Shown piece by piece: positions 23,221-33,117 of a stretch of DNA of 41,465 nucleotides; the stretch's first letter is position 1, and every line of letters starts with the position of its first letter. The translations under genes were made by a program, and so were the position numbers. The notes below the pieces were generated by a model. It searched no databases. It was not told the DNA's origin and saw only the letters and a list, made by a program, of their open reading frames with translations. Origin of the DNA: Pseudomonadota bacterium (GTDB taxonomy: Bacteria; Pseudomonadota; Gammaproteobacteria; Xanthomonadales; Rhodanobacteraceae); the NCBI GenBank assembly GCA_029561145.1, contig JAKQJM010000086.1, positions 1-41,465 of the forward strand. The letters run 5' to 3'.

Positions 23221-26200
23221 CTATGGAATCGTGATCGGCAGACCCGCGCGGTTGTAGGCGTAGCCGAGCACGGTGGCCGGGTGACCCGTTGTTCCGGTCG
23301 TCTGCAGATGCACGTAGCCGTAGGTGACGATATTCGGCGTGACCGTCGTGTTCGTGAAACGGATGCCGAGATAGCCATCCACGTTGCCGACGAGGCGGAA
23401 GTTCGCTGTCGCGGCAACCGTGCCCGCGGATGAGAACACCGAGGACGAATCGATGGTGGCTCCGGACGCGAGAACGACGAAGTTGCCTCCGACGGTCGCC
23501 GCGACGCCTGCAGGCGCAAGTGTTGCGGCGTTCGGCCAGAAGAACTGCAGGTTCGCAGAACCATACGGATTCCAGGCCGATCCGGCAGTCTGTGTGGTGC
23601 TCGTGGTACCGGCGAGGAAGTCGAAGTACAGGCCATCACTGTTGGCTGGAACAACAATGCTCAGCGGTGCGGAGCTGACGATGAGGTTGCCGACGAACAG
23701 CGTGGCCGATGCGGCGTTGGCGTTGCTGCCATTCGTGGTCTGCAGCGCTCCGGCCGGGAGCGTGCTGACGTAGTCCTGCACCGTCGCTGATTGCACCGCG
23801 ACGCTGACGGTGCAGCCCCCGGCAGGGACCTGCGCCCCGCTGGCGAGGCTGACCGACCCGCTGCCCGCGACCGCAGTAACGCTACCGCCCGTGCATGTCG
23901 TCGAAGCGTTCGGTGCAGGAGCGATGACGAGGCCGGCCGGGAACGTGTCGGTCATTGGCGCGGTGAGCGTGGCAGGACCAGCCGCGGTGTTGCCGAGGCT
24001 GATCGTCAACGTGCTCGGCGTGTTGATCTCGACGCCGGCTGGTGCGAACGCCTTTGCCACTGTGGGCGGTGGCGGCGCACAGACCGGAGGCGTGTCGGTG
24101 CTGCTCATGACGAGATCATCGACATTGATCGTGTTGCCGGCCGTGTTGCCGCTCTGACCGACCTGCTTGACTATCGCGTTGGCAATGTACGGCGAGGACA
24201 CTGCCGTTGCACTTTCATGGATGAGAGTGCCATTCATGCAGATCTGAACCGTTTTCGCCGAACGATTGAAGGCAAGGCTGATGTCGAAGTACGTGTTCAA
24301 CGGCCAGGTCGCACCGGTCGGCACGTACAGGCCCGTCGTGAAGTTCGGTACGAGGATCTGGCGCGCGGCGGCGCGGTCAAAGCGCAGCAGCGTGCTGACC
24401 ACAGCGGCGGCCGGATCCTGTGGATTGAACTCGAACGTTGCGCCGGCCCCGGTGTTGACAATACGCAGCTTGGCGGTGAGCAGCGAGTGCGTCCCGATGC
24501 CGATCGGCTGGGTTGGCGAGATCGCTCCGACTGGCGTTGCGGCCGTCGAAGTGGTCGAGGTCACACGCAGATGTTGCGTGCCATTTGCCGGGAGGGCTGA
24601 CGAGATCGTCGCATTGGCTGCGGTGCCCGTGGTTCCCCAACCTTGCTGCGTGCCAAGCGCACCAACCGTGAACGGCGACTCGAAGCCGGTGTTGTAGTTC
24701 GTCGGCGTCGCCGTCAGGGCCCGGTAGATCGCTGTCGCAGCTGCCGGACTGTTGCCGGTGTCGGTTTGCAGGGCGCCGGCTGCGATCGTGTTCGTGAAAT
24801 AGCCCGGCGTTGCAACAACATCAACGGTGACGGTGCAGCCCGTGGTCGGGATCTGCGCGCCGGTGCCGAGCGTGACCGAGCCTGAACCCGCAACCGCGGT
24901 GACGCTGCCTGATGGACACGTGGTCGAAGCATTCGGAGTCGGTGCGATGACCAGATTGGCCGGGAACGTGTCGACCAGGTTGGCCGTCAGCGTCGCCACC
25001 GATGCCGGGTGATTCAACGTAAGCGTCAATGTGCTCGGCGTGCCCGTTGCGGTCACTGCCGGGGCGAAGGCCTTGCTGACCGTTGGCGGTGCGGTGCCGC
25101 AAGTGACCGTATCGACCCACCAGCCATTCGGGGCCGCCGCCGTGTCAGTGGCGTCTTCAGCCATGCGCCAGCGCAGACGAACCGGCTGCCCGGCGGCAGA
25201 TGCCGGCAGGATCGCGTTGCTGGTCACGAACGCGCCAGAACTTGAGCCCGTCCATGCGGTGCGGCCGGCGAGGGCCGGGTTCGAAGTCGCCGACACCGTT
25301 CCCGAATAGCCGCCGCTGGCAAAGGAGCCGCCTGCAGCGACGATGTCCTGGTAAGCGCCGCCGTTGATCGAGATCTCGAGCACGCCACCGTCCCAGCCAG
25401 ATTCCATGTTGTAGCGGTTGCGGAACGAGACCGTGCTGCCGGCACCCGGTGCGAATGCAGGCGACACAAGCAGGCGCTCGCCGGTCGCGCCAAGGTTCGC
25501 CGTGTACGCCGCATTCGGCGCACTGTCCGCAGCGGTGGTGACCGTGGCCCAGGTTCCCGGGCCGTCGACGTTGACGAATGTCCAGCCAGCAGGGATCGCG
25601 GGCGTGGTGACGGCGTCAAAGTTCTGGGTTGGGCAGGTCGGCAGTGGCGGCACGGTGACCGTGAGGGTTGCGCTCGCTGCCGCCGCATTGTTGCCGGCAT
25701 CGGTTTGCAAGGCACTGGCCGGGATCGTGTTCGCGTACGAACCATCCGTTGCGGAGCTGACAGCCACGGTAATCGTGCAGTTGCCTGCGGCAGGAATCTG
25801 CGCGCCGCTCGACAGCGATACCGAACCGGCCCCCGCTACCGCAGTGACCGTTCCGCCCGGGCAGGTCGTGGCTTCGGCCGGAGCCGGTGCGACAACGAGG
25901 CCGCTCGGGAACGTGTCGGTCAGTGCGGTGCTGAGCGTTGCCGCAGTCGGTCCTGCATTGTTCAGCGTGATGGTCAGCGTGCTGGTCACGTTGGTATCGA
26001 CACTGGTCGGGGCAAACGCCTTGCTCAGGGTCGGTGCCTGCGAACCTCCATTCGGGACCGTAAAGGTGAGTGGTACGGTCACGACCGGCAGGTTGGTTGC
26101 GTTGCTCGCGATGCACAGGGTTGCCGTGTAGACGCCGGCGCTGAGACCTGCGGCGTCGAAGCCGACCGGTATGGCCTGCGATCCGGCAAATCCGAGCGAA

Positions 26201-29200
26201 CCGGCGGTCGTGGTCAGATTGACCCAGGAAGGCAGTGCGCAACTGACCGTGCCCTGGACAAAGGCCGACATGTTGAGCGTTTCCGGATCGCCCTGGAACT
26301 GGGTCGGATCGTCAAACGGAGCGTAGATCACCGGCGGATTGCCGACTTGTGCGTCCGGACTCGTGCGCCATGCCCACAATGGATTGCCCGCAGCGCCCGT
26401 GCCGTTGCCATTCATGGTCGGGAACACGGTCATCCAGTAGCGGCCGGTCGTCAGGCTCAGCGGCGGTACGCCCGGAGCACTGAGTACGAGCTGGGCCGTG
26501 CCACCAGTGCCGGTAATGCCCGTCGTTGCGGCCGTTCCGATCGTGTTGGTGTAGGTCCACAGCGGAGCGGCACCGAAGCCCTCGGGAGCGCCTGCCGGCA
26601 GGCCGGCGTTGTTGGCATAGACACTGAAGGTCACCGACGGCGTGTTCGTCGTGGTCAGGTTGCCGGACGGAAGCAGGAAGCCGTTCGCGCGCAGCGTGGT
26701 GACATTGGTCGTGCCTGCCACGTCGAAGTTCTGGAACCAGTAGTTGCCTTCCGAAACGCCAAGGTAGTAGCCGCCGAGCTGGCCGCTGCCCGAGGTCGTC
26801 GTGTTGAGCGGAGTGACCTGCGGAGTGCCGCTGGTCTGCACCGTCCAGTTCAACGTCGGGTTGCCGGTGTTGCTGATCGTCAGGTTGTTGCTGACGGTGG
26901 TATCCGAGCTGCCCGCGATTGCCGGCGGACTGACCGCAATGATCGGGCCGGCGGGGTTGAGTGCGATCGGCAGGTGCAGGTTCGGCTCGTCACCCGCGGC
27001 TGGCGTCAGGGTCATTTCACCGAGATTCCACTGCGACGACGTCAACAAGGCGCCATGAGCCGTGATCGTCACCGTGCGCGAACCGGTCGAACTGATCGTG
27101 AACGAGCTGGGCGAGAATTCGATCGCACCTGAAGGGAAGCCCGAGGACGACAGCGTGTAGGTCTGGCTTCCGGAGCGGGCACGGCGGAACGTGCGCGTGA
27201 ACGTCGTGTCGCCCACGAAATTGGTCTTCGCCAGGCTGGCCAGGTTGAGCGTCGAGATGTTGCCGCCGGTTGCCGGGTTGGCAGCGAGGAAGTTGGCGGA
27301 TGTCTCGTCCATGATCAGGCCGACCTTCGATGCACTCGAAAGGTTGACGCGGCCGGAGCCGTAGTCCCACAGGCGCACGGGCGTGCCGTCCTGGTTGATT
27401 GCACCGAAATTGTTTGAACTGAGGTTCAGCGCGGACTTGACCTGGGTCGGCGACCACGTCGGATTGAGTGCACGCATCAGTGCGGCCGAGCCGGCCAGGT
27501 GGGGGCTCGACATCGAGGTGCCGTTCAGCAGGATCACGCCGTTCGGACCGACCAGGCTGGATGCACCGACCGCGAGGATATCGACGCCTGGACCGGTGAT
27601 TTCCGGCTTGACCATGCCCTGGCCACTGACGAGGCGCGGGCCGCGGAAGCTGAAGGAGGCGATCTGGTCACCCGGTCCCGGGAATGCGCTGGCATGGATG
27701 TCGATCGATACCGTGGCGTTCGCGGGTGTCGATCCGGCTTCGAGATTGAGCCAGTCGCTCATCAGCATCGACCACGAAGTACTCGCCGCGCCGAGGTTCA
27801 GGTAGACGGTGTCGACAAAGATCACGCCGGCTGCGCCGGCATTGATCGCGGCGGTGCGGCGAGCGCCACTGCCACACAAGCTTGCAAGACCGTCGAGATG
27901 CAGGACGGCGATGGCGCCCTGCGAAATGGGTGGCAGCGGATCGGAATCAAATCCGTCCGCGAAGATGCGATCGGTCGGAGCGCCCGAGCGCACGAAGGTG
28001 TTGGCCGGATAGGCGGCGCAGCCATCGGTTGAGCCGTTGGCGAAGTTCGGGCTCTTGATCAGCGGCACGTCGACCAGGTTGTCGGTCGGCAGCGGCGCGG
28101 CGCCGGGACGCATCGGGATGTTCTGGGTGTTCGGTGCAGGTGTCGCTTCGCTGGTCAGGTCGAGGCTGACTGCGATGATGCGGTCTTCGGTCGAGGCGGC
28201 GACCGTCTCGACCCAGGGTTCCATGTGGTTGACCTGTCCTTGCGGGTCGGGCGTGGCGGTGCTCGTGTTGCCGGCAGATGCGGCTACGAAGGCGCCGCCC
28301 GCGACGGCGTTGCGGAAGCCGGTCGAGGTCGCATCGGTCCAGGGCGAGGTGCCGCCGCTGATCGAGTAGTTGATGACGTCGACGCCATCGGCGACGGCCT
28401 GATTGGCCGACTGAGCCGTCGCGGTGGACGGGCAGCTCGTGGTCGGGCAGGAGAGATACGAGATCACATTGGCGTGCGGTGCAACGCCCGAGATCGTGAA
28501 CGGACCGCTGGCATAGATCGCGTTCCACTGGTTGCCGACGACGGTACTCGCGGTATGCGAACCATGACCCTCGATGTCGGTGCCGGTGGTTCCCGGCGCC
28601 GCGAAGTTGTACATGCCGATCAGCTTGTCATTGCACTTTCCGGCATCGACGCCACCCGGCGCGCATTGGCCGAGGTAGTTGCCATTGCCTTTGGGATTCT
28701 GGTGGACATAGCCGTCAATCGGACCCACTGCGGCAAATGCGGGGCTTTCCCAGTTGATGCCCGAATCGATGTCGCCGACCAGGATGCCTTCGCCCTTGGT
28801 CGCGACGCCGCTTGCAGTCTGGCCGCCCCAGATCGACGTGGCGCCAATGTAGGCCGGGCCGCGATCGGTGAACAGTTCGAGCATGTGCTCGCGCTCGATG
28901 AACATGACGTCCGGGCGCTTCATGACCTGCGACGCTTCGGCAGAACTCAGGCGCACGATCACGGCGTTGAGGGCGTGCTGCATGCGCGCCATTACATCGA
29001 TGGAGCGACCGTAGGAGCCGCTCAACTCGTCGATGAAGGATTGCTGCTTGCTCGCGAGATAGTTCACGTAGGCAAGCGCAGGAGCAGAATTGACGTCCAC
29101 CTTCGCGGTTGTCACGCCTTGACGCACGACATGATCAGGAGCGCGCAGGCCGGAAACTTCGCCGCCGTAGGTGGCGACCGGTGCTTCCTTGAACACGATC

Positions 29201-29409
29201 GTGTAGTAGGCAGGGCCTTCGACGGGCGAGGCCAGCAAGGTATTCGATGCAGCGACCTTGGCAAGGGTCATCGATACGTCGGCGATCGGGTTGTACGCAG
29301 ACGCGGAAACGGACGCGGAGACGCCGGTGACCAGCGTCAGGGCAAGCGCGCTTGCCAGTGGCGTTGCGCGCTTTCCTGCAAGGCGCAACGCAATGGACGA
29401 CCAATTCAT
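23221..29409 (-). CDS. Giant secreted subtilisin-like (S8) serine protease with DUF11-like repeats
   Basis: This 2062-residue exported protease has a signal peptide (about 1-37) and an I9-type propeptide (YYTIVFKEAPVATY.., VMFIEREHML). The S8 catalytic triad is Asp in LVGDIDSGIN (about 211), His in EGHGSHTAS (about 280) and Ser in NGTSMSSPHLAG (about 631), with the oxyanion Asn in AASAGN. A PA-type insertion before the Ser carries the internal motif DRIFADGFD. Beyond about residue 690 lie a fibronectin-like and other beta domains, three related DUF11-like repeats, two different lectin-like inserts between them, and a unique C-terminal domain ending LPITIP. No membrane anchor or sortase signal is visible. 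The ATG at 29409 has GGGGA five bases upstream. Confidence 0.92.
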   Translation of the reverse strand: MNWSSIALRLAGKRATPLASALALTLVTGVSASVSASAYNPIADVSMTLAKVAASNTLLASPVEGPAYYTIVFKEAPVATYGGEVSGLRAPDHVVRQGVTTAKVDVNSAPALAYVNYLASKQQSFIDELSGSYGRSIDVMARMQHALNAVIVRLSSAEASQVMKRPDVMFIEREHMLELFTDRGPAYIGATSIWGGQTASGVATKGEGILVGDIDSGINWESPAFAAVGPIDGYVHQNPKGNGNYLGQCAPGGVDAGKCNDKLIGMYNFAAPGTTGTDIEGHGSHTASTVVGNQWNAIYASGPFTISGVAPHANVISYLSCPTTSCPSTATAQSANQAVADGVDVINYSISGGTSPWTDATSTGFRNAVAGGAFVAASAGNTSTATPDPQGQVNHMEPWVETVAASTEDRIIAVSLDLTSEATPAPNTQNIPMRPGAAPLPTDNLVDVPLIKSPNFANGSTDGCAAYPANTFVRSGAPTDRIFADGFDSDPLPPISQGAIAVLHLDGLASLCGSGARRTAAINAGAAGVIFVDTVYLNLGAASTSWSMLMSDWLNLEAGSTPANATVSIDIHASAFPGPGDQIASFSFRGPRLVSGQGMVKPEITGPGVDILAVGASSLVGPNGVILLNGTSMSSPHLAGSAALMRALNPTWSPTQVKSALNLSSNNFGAINQDGTPVRLWDYGSGRVNLSSASKVGLIMDETSANFLAANPATGGNISTLNLASLAKTNFVGDTTFTRTFRRARSGSQTYTLSSSGFPSGAIEFSPSSFTISSTGSRTVTITAHGALLTSSQWNLGEMTLTPAAGDEPNLHLPIALNPAGPIIAVSPPAIAGSSDTTVSNNLTISNTGNPTLNWTVQTSGTPQVTPLNTTTSGSGQLGGYYLGVSEGNYWFQNFDVAGTTNVTTLRANGFLLPSGNLTTTNTPSVTFSVYANNAGLPAGAPEGFGAAPLWTYTNTIGTAATTGITGTGGTAQLVLSAPGVPPLSLTTGRYWMTVFPTMNGNGTGAAGNPLWAWRTSPDAQVGNPPVIYAPFDDPTQFQGDPETLNMSAFVQGTVSCALPSWVNLTTTAGSLGFAGSQAIPVGFDAAGLSAGVYTATLCIASNATNLPVVTVPLTFTVPNGGSQAPTLSKAFAPTSVDTNVTSTLTITLNNAGPTAATLSTALTDTFPSGLVVAPAPAEATTCPGGTVTAVAGAGSVSLSSGAQIPAAGNCTITVAVSSATDGSYANTIPASALQTDAGNNAAAASATLTVTVPPLPTCPTQNFDAVTTPAIPAGWTFVNVDGPGTWATVTTAADSAPNAAYTANLGATGERLLVSPAFAPGAGSTVSFRNRYNMESGWDGGVLEISINGGAYQDIVAAGGSFASGGYSGTVSATSNPALAGRTAWTGSSSGAFVTSNAILPASAAGQPVRLRWRMAEDATDTAAAPNGWWVDTVTCGTAPPTVSKAFAPAVTATGTPSTLTLTLNHPASVATLTANLVDTFPANLVIAPTPNASTTCPSGSVTAVAGSGSVTLGTGAQIPTTGCTVTVDVVATPGYFTNTIAAGALQTDTGNSPAAATAIYRALTATPTNYNTGFESPFTVGALGTQQGWGTTGTAANATISSALPANGTQHLRVTSTTSTAATPVGAISPTQPIGIGTHSLLTAKLRIVNTGAGATFEFNPQDPAAAVVSTLLRFDRAAARQILVPNFTTGLYVPTGATWPLNTYFDISLAFNRSAKTVQICMNGTLIHESATAVSSPYIANAIVKQVGQSGNTAGNTINVDDLVMSSTDTPPVCAPPPPTVAKAFAPAGVEINTPSTLTISLGNTAAGPATLTAPMTDTFPAGLVIAPAPNASTTCTGGSVTAVAGSGSVSLASGAQVPAGGCTVSVAVQSATVQDYVSTLPAGALQTTNGSNANAASATLFVGNLIVSSAPLSIVVPANSDGLYFDFLAGTTSTTQTAGSAWNPYGSANLQFFWPNAATLAPAGVAATVGGNFVVLASGATIDSSSVFSSAGTVAATANFRLVGNVDGYLGIRFTNTTVTPNIVTYGYVHLQTTGTTGHPATVLGYAYNRAGLPITIP
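23696..26037 (-). repeat. Three interspersed DUF11-like coding repeats inside the subtilase
   Basis: Three copies of a roughly 125-codon module occupy about 26037-25650, 25097-24720 and 24076-23696. Each starts PT[LV][SA]KAFAP and contains DTFP.[GN]LV[IV]AP.P, TAVAG[AS]GSV[ST]L, GAQ[IV]P and GALQT or SALQT. They are clearly paralogous but diverged. Between copies one and two is an approximately 185-residue anchor-J/MAM-like domain (NFDAVTTPAIPAGWTF..); between two and three is an approximately 205-residue concanavalin-like domain (YNTGFESPFTVGALGTQQGW). Confidence 0.85.
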
Positions 29410-29882
29410 AATTATCCCCAATGTGAAATATGGCAATACAGACACGAATGACCTGTCGCCTGCGCGGCAGGGCAGATCAGTTACGGATGAAGCCCCTGGA
29501 AACGCCTTCCTGCGATCGCGCCGTTGCGGCCGATCCTCGTGGATATTCCCGCTATGCACGGAATTGCGCAATAGGTCTCGATGTCGATATGTTTTGCCTA
29601 TCGAGCCGCGCGAGAAGCGCGAACTTCGCTATCGACGCGACCCGTTGATTCGAGTCCTCCGGGTGACGCCGTGTTCAGGATCGCCCGTGCCGCGGGCTTG
29701 ATCGGGGGTGCATAGGCGGAGACGGGAACAAACGCGATGGCACTCGCGGCCCGGCGGTGGAATCCGTCGTTCCGCTCGGGCGGGTCGCCGACCTGTCCAT
29801 CGACGTCAATACATCGCCGCGCCCCAACCGCGGGCGCGGCGACGTTCGGGATCGAAACCCGATCGTGATCCAGGTAGGGCGG
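29410..29882. other. 473-bp intergenic region between metallopeptidase and subtilase
   Basis: No gene is seen. A perfect 11-bp inverted repeat (TCGCCGCGCCC at 29814-29824 with its partner at 29832-29842, 7-base loop) lies 41 bases past the metallopeptidase stop on the minus strand. It has no U-tract but may end that transcript. The part closest to the subtilase start (29410-29450) is AT-richer than its surroundings. The rest must hold the subtilase promoter, but I could not pick hexamers with confidence. Confidence 0.5.
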
Positions 29883-31862
29883 TCAATCAAACCCGTTGGC
29901 GAAGATGAGGTCGGGTCCGTTGATCGTGAAGTTGCCCGGGCTCAGGGCAAAGAAGATGTTGTTCGAACAACGCACGCGCACCCGGGCTGTCGTCGTCTGC
30001 ACGTTCGGGACATTGACCACCGCGCTGCCATTGTTCGGCACGCCCTGGGCCAGCAGGCTCGCGCTGCTCTCGAATCCGCCGCCCGTGTAGACGTCGATGT
30101 CGACATTGGCGCACAAGACGGTTCCCGCATCGGTGCCGGCAACGTTCCAGGTGACCGTGCTGGTCGGCGTGACCGACGCATCCCAGGTGACGCCCGCGGC
30201 CGGCGCGGTCACGGCGAACGGTCCTGCGCTCGAATCCACCTGCAAGGTCATGTCACGGCTTTCCGAGGTGCCGCCACCGGCCACGCTGTCGAAAACGGTG
30301 AGGCGGAAGTTGAGCGCGCGCGTGGTCGTCGGCAGGATCTCGCCGATCATGGCCGTGTTGGTGAGCAGGTTGGCGAATTTGGGCACTGTTCGAACCGGCG
30401 ACGTGGTCGGGTTCAGCGAGCGGATGATCGGCCCGTTGCCCGGATCGACGTTGATGTTCACCGTCGCCGCACCGAGGTCGTACTGCTCGAATCCGAAGCG
30501 TAGCGAGGCGCCCGGAGCGGAACTGCTTGCTGCACCGACCAGCACGAACGGCGTGCTGGCCGGGATCGTGTAATTCGACAGGGTGGCGACGGCGGGTGAG
30601 GCATTGTTGGGCGTCGTGACCGAACAACTGCCGCCCGAGCCGTTCGTGAAACTGGAGATCTCGAGCAGGCTCTTGGCATGGAAGAACGGATCGGAATGCG
30701 GTTGCAGATTGGGCGAGCAAACACCTGCATAGCCCATGACCGTTGAACCGCTGCCAGGCTCGTAGGCAGCCGCGGCCGCGCGATTGCCCCCGCAACTGTT
30801 GTTGAACGTATGGTTGCCACCGAACTGATGGCCCATCTCGTGAGCGACGAAATCGACGTAGAAGGTGTCGCTTTGCAGATCGGACGGGTTGCTCAGGCCG
30901 GTCGTGCCGCGTCCCTTCTGATTCGTGTTGCAGACGACACCGAGCCCGGCGACACCGCCGCTGCCGGTCGTGAAGACGTGGCCGATATCGTAATTCGCAT
31001 TACCGATGAGGCCATTGATGATGCCGGTGTTCTGGTTGAGCGCGCCACTTCCGTTCGAGTAGGGATCACCCACCGCATCCGGGAAGATGATCAGGTCATT
31101 GTTCGGAACGAGGGTCATGTGGATCGACAGGTCGTTCTCGTAGATCTCGTTGACCCGGTTCATCGCCAGGGTGACGGCGGCAAGACCCAGTGCGACGGTG
31201 GGCGTGCTGGCACCGGAGATCGCAGTCACGTAGTTGTGGTTGGCGGCGACGGCTGCGCGGTAGCTGCGTTTGGTGGTGCCGGTCGTGGTCCTGATCGACT
31301 CGGGCATCAGCGGTTCCGGACGTGCATCTTCATGCGTGCCGCAGAAAAACAGCGCGTGCCCGTTCGAGGCGTCCTCCCTGCGGAAGCTGAGATAGTCGGC
31401 ACCTTCGCCGAACTCGACGGGTCGCACGACCCAGATGTTTTCGCGATCGAACACCATCGCATTGAGTCCAAGCGGCGAAACGTCGATGCGCGCGCGGCGA
31501 CCGTGGCTGTCGACGCCAAGAAAGCTGCGGATCAGCGGATATTTCGAAGCCAGTTCGGCGGGCAGGGTGCCCGAATCGGAAAGCATGAAGTCGACGAATC
31601 CGCCATCCGGATTCGGCAACGCCAGCGTCATGCCGACACCGCCCCCGTTGCGTGCGAGTTCTGCCTGCAATGCCGAGAGATCGAATTCGAGGCTGCGATA
31701 GGCGTCCGGAGCAGTCACTCCATTCGGCAGGGAACGACCTGCCGCTTCCCTCCACGATGAAGCGGTGACATCGGCCGCCAGTGCGATGGACGAACTGGCC
31801 AGCAACGCCAGATTGAAGGCAATGCAGGCAAATGCCGCAGTGCCGGAAGTCTTCTTGATCAT
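29883..31862 (-). CDS. Secreted reprolysin-like zinc metallopeptidase with C-terminal IFANGFD motif
   Basis: This 659-residue protein has a signal peptide (about 1-29, ending SSIALAAD) and a propeptide-like region of roughly 180 residues. The zinc site HEMGHQFGGNHTF lies near residue 340, with a Met-turn STVMGYAGVC about 40 residues on, so it is a metzincin. The C-terminal half holds two beta-sandwich domains (ASPAVATLSNYTIPASTPF.. and FAVTAPAAGVTWDASVTPT..) of the kind seen in secreted proteases. It ends NGPDLIFANGFD. The start at 31862 follows a GGGGGG ribosome site; the frame extends to 31907 without support. It is related to, but longer than, the metallopeptidase at 21652-23001. Confidence 0.9.
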   Translation of the reverse strand: MIKKTSGTAAFACIAFNLALLASSSIALAADVTASSWREAAGRSLPNGVTAPDAYRSLEFDLSALQAELARNGGGVGMTLALPNPDGGFVDFMLSDSGTLPAELASKYPLIRSFLGVDSHGRRARIDVSPLGLNAMVFDRENIWVVRPVEFGEGADYLSFRREDASNGHALFFCGTHEDARPEPLMPESIRTTTGTTKRSYRAAVAANHNYVTAISGASTPTVALGLAAVTLAMNRVNEIYENDLSIHMTLVPNNDLIIFPDAVGDPYSNGSGALNQNTGIINGLIGNANYDIGHVFTTGSGGVAGLGVVCNTNQKGRGTTGLSNPSDLQSDTFYVDFVAHEMGHQFGGNHTFNNSCGGNRAAAAAYEPGSGSTVMGYAGVCSPNLQPHSDPFFHAKSLLEISSFTNGSGGSCSVTTPNNASPAVATLSNYTIPASTPFVLVGAASSSAPGASLRFGFEQYDLGAATVNINVDPGNGPIIRSLNPTTSPVRTVPKFANLLTNTAMIGEILPTTTRALNFRLTVFDSVAGGGTSESRDMTLQVDSSAGPFAVTAPAAGVTWDASVTPTSTVTWNVAGTDAGTVLCANVDIDVYTGGGFESSASLLAQGVPNNGSAVVNVPNVQTTTARVRVRCSNNIFFALSPGNFTINGPDLIFANGFD

Positions 31863-32078
31863 CAATTCGCCCCCCAAGGGCCACAGGACTGAGCCGCGAG
31901 CGACCATACAGGTGCCCGGACCCCCAATGGTCGCATGCTTGGTCGTTGGACAATAACGTCCGCATGCCCGAGGTTTGATCGGGTCAAGGGAGGAACCTTG
32001 CTAGGCGCGGCGGCTGAGCGGGTTGCCGTCGAAATGCGATGGGAGCGGAGCGATTCCGCGGATCCGCACAAAACGCAA

Positions 32079-32110
32079 TCCCGCCACCCGGTTTGCGCCG
32101 GATGGCGGGA
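32079..32110 (-). terminator. Hairpin terminator downstream of the 32127-32975 gene
   Basis: TCCCGCCACCCGG (32079-32091) pairs with CCGGATGGCGGGA (32098-32110) with one mismatch and a six-base loop, 16 bases past the stop. On the minus strand it is followed by TTGCGTTTTGTG, a broken U-tract. It likely ends this transcript before the metallopeptidase. Confidence 0.7.
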
Positions 32111-32126
32111 ATCGCGCGCTTGCAAC

Positions 32127-32975
32127 TCAGCGATAGCGGTAGCGCGGCGGCGGATCGGCGACGAAGCCGTTCGGGAACGGATTCGGCTCGCGGCTGGCCA
32201 GCGGTCGGCGTGGAATGATTCCGCGTGCCGCCAGGTTGCGGTAGCTGTCGTACCAGATCGAGAGCGTTTCGGCCGGCTGGTTGCTGGCGCGCTCGAACCG
32301 GGTCGTACCGACCTGCGACCACTCGCGATCGCCATGTCCGGTACCAAGCCGTTCGCGCTGCGGGTGGCTGCTGGCGATCGCGCCTTCGGCCTGCGGTTCG
32401 GCTGCGCGGGATTTCGCTGCGGCGCCTGCCAACGGTGCGCCAGCGCGGTCGTCGCGCGAGGATTCCGAATCCTTGGCCCACGGACGTGTCGCCGCCGGCG
32501 GCCTGCGTTCAATGCGTTCCTCGGCAATCCAGCGGCGCTCGCGCTCGGTGAACACGGCGACGCCGATCACGCCGACGTCAAGCGGCCTTCCGGTCTGGGC
32601 GGCATAGCTGTCCGGCAGCGACGTGAAATTGAACTGCGCGACTTCGTCGAGGTTCTTGCGCCAACCATTGATTTCGGTCGATTCCCAGGCGTCGAGCACG
32701 TAGCCGCTCTGGTTCGTGCTCGCGGTTTCGCCGCTGACCGCATTGACACCATCGACCGAGAGCACGACGAGCACGCGCGCGCCGGTGCGGTTGTCGAGGC
32801 GAACGGCATAGCGATGCCCCGGCGCGCCGGCGACGTAGAGCCTTCCATCCCGGGCGTAGGTGCGCAGGGTGGTGCCGGTGTCGCGATCGACCACCGACAG
32901 GTCGACCAGGTTACCGGCGTGGGCCGACGAGGCAAGACTCAGGGCGAACAGGGCAGAGCGAAGCAGGGCACGCAT
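32127..32975 (-). CDS. Secreted protein of unknown function
   Basis: This 282-residue protein has a signal peptide (MRALLRSALFALSLASSAHA). A compact beta-rich domain (about 21-150) follows, with GRLYVAGAPGHRYAVRLDN, VLVVLSVDGVNAVSG and WRKNLDEVAQFNFTSLPDSYA. Residues about 155-215 are charged low complexity (ERRPPAATRPWAKDSESSRD), and the end LSIWYDSYRNLAARGIIPR..RYRYR is basic. I do not recognise a characterised family, though the first domain resembles conserved hypothetical periplasmic proteins. The start is supported by GGAGG seven bases upstream. It is the most upstream minus-strand gene of the protease cluster and is separated from it by a terminator. Confidence 0.8.
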   Translation of the reverse strand: MRALLRSALFALSLASSAHAGNLVDLSVVDRDTGTTLRTYARDGRLYVAGAPGHRYAVRLDNRTGARVLVVLSVDGVNAVSGETASTNQSGYVLDAWESTEINGWRKNLDEVAQFNFTSLPDSYAAQTGRPLDVGVIGVAVFTERERRWIAEERIERRPPAATRPWAKDSESSRDDRAGAPLAGAAAKSRAAEPQAEGAIASSHPQRERLGTGHGDREWSQVGTTRFERASNQPAETLSIWYDSYRNLAARGIIPRRPLASREPNPFPNGFVADPPPRYRYR

Positions 32976-33117
32976 GGGGCACCTCCGGGTGCGGTTGGTG
33001 GAGGATTCAACGCGCGTTGCGTCGAGCCGGGGTTTGTCGCGACTGCATCGTTGTGCTGCCGTTTATCTGTGGTGTGGCCGACCGATGCGGCGGCGCTTGC
33101 CGCTGATTCGTTAGACT

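Noticed and set aside
28225-29451. 408-residue plus-strand frame opposite the subtilase N-terminus
   Set aside because: It is antisense to the signal peptide and catalytic domain of the subtilase and is rich in Arg, His and Asp as shadows are.
32130-32150. NPFPNGFVADPP near the C-terminus of the 32127-32975 protein as a fifth IFANGF motif
   Set aside because: Only NGF matches; the Asp, Ile and Phe positions and the acidic/amide end are missing, so I did not count it.
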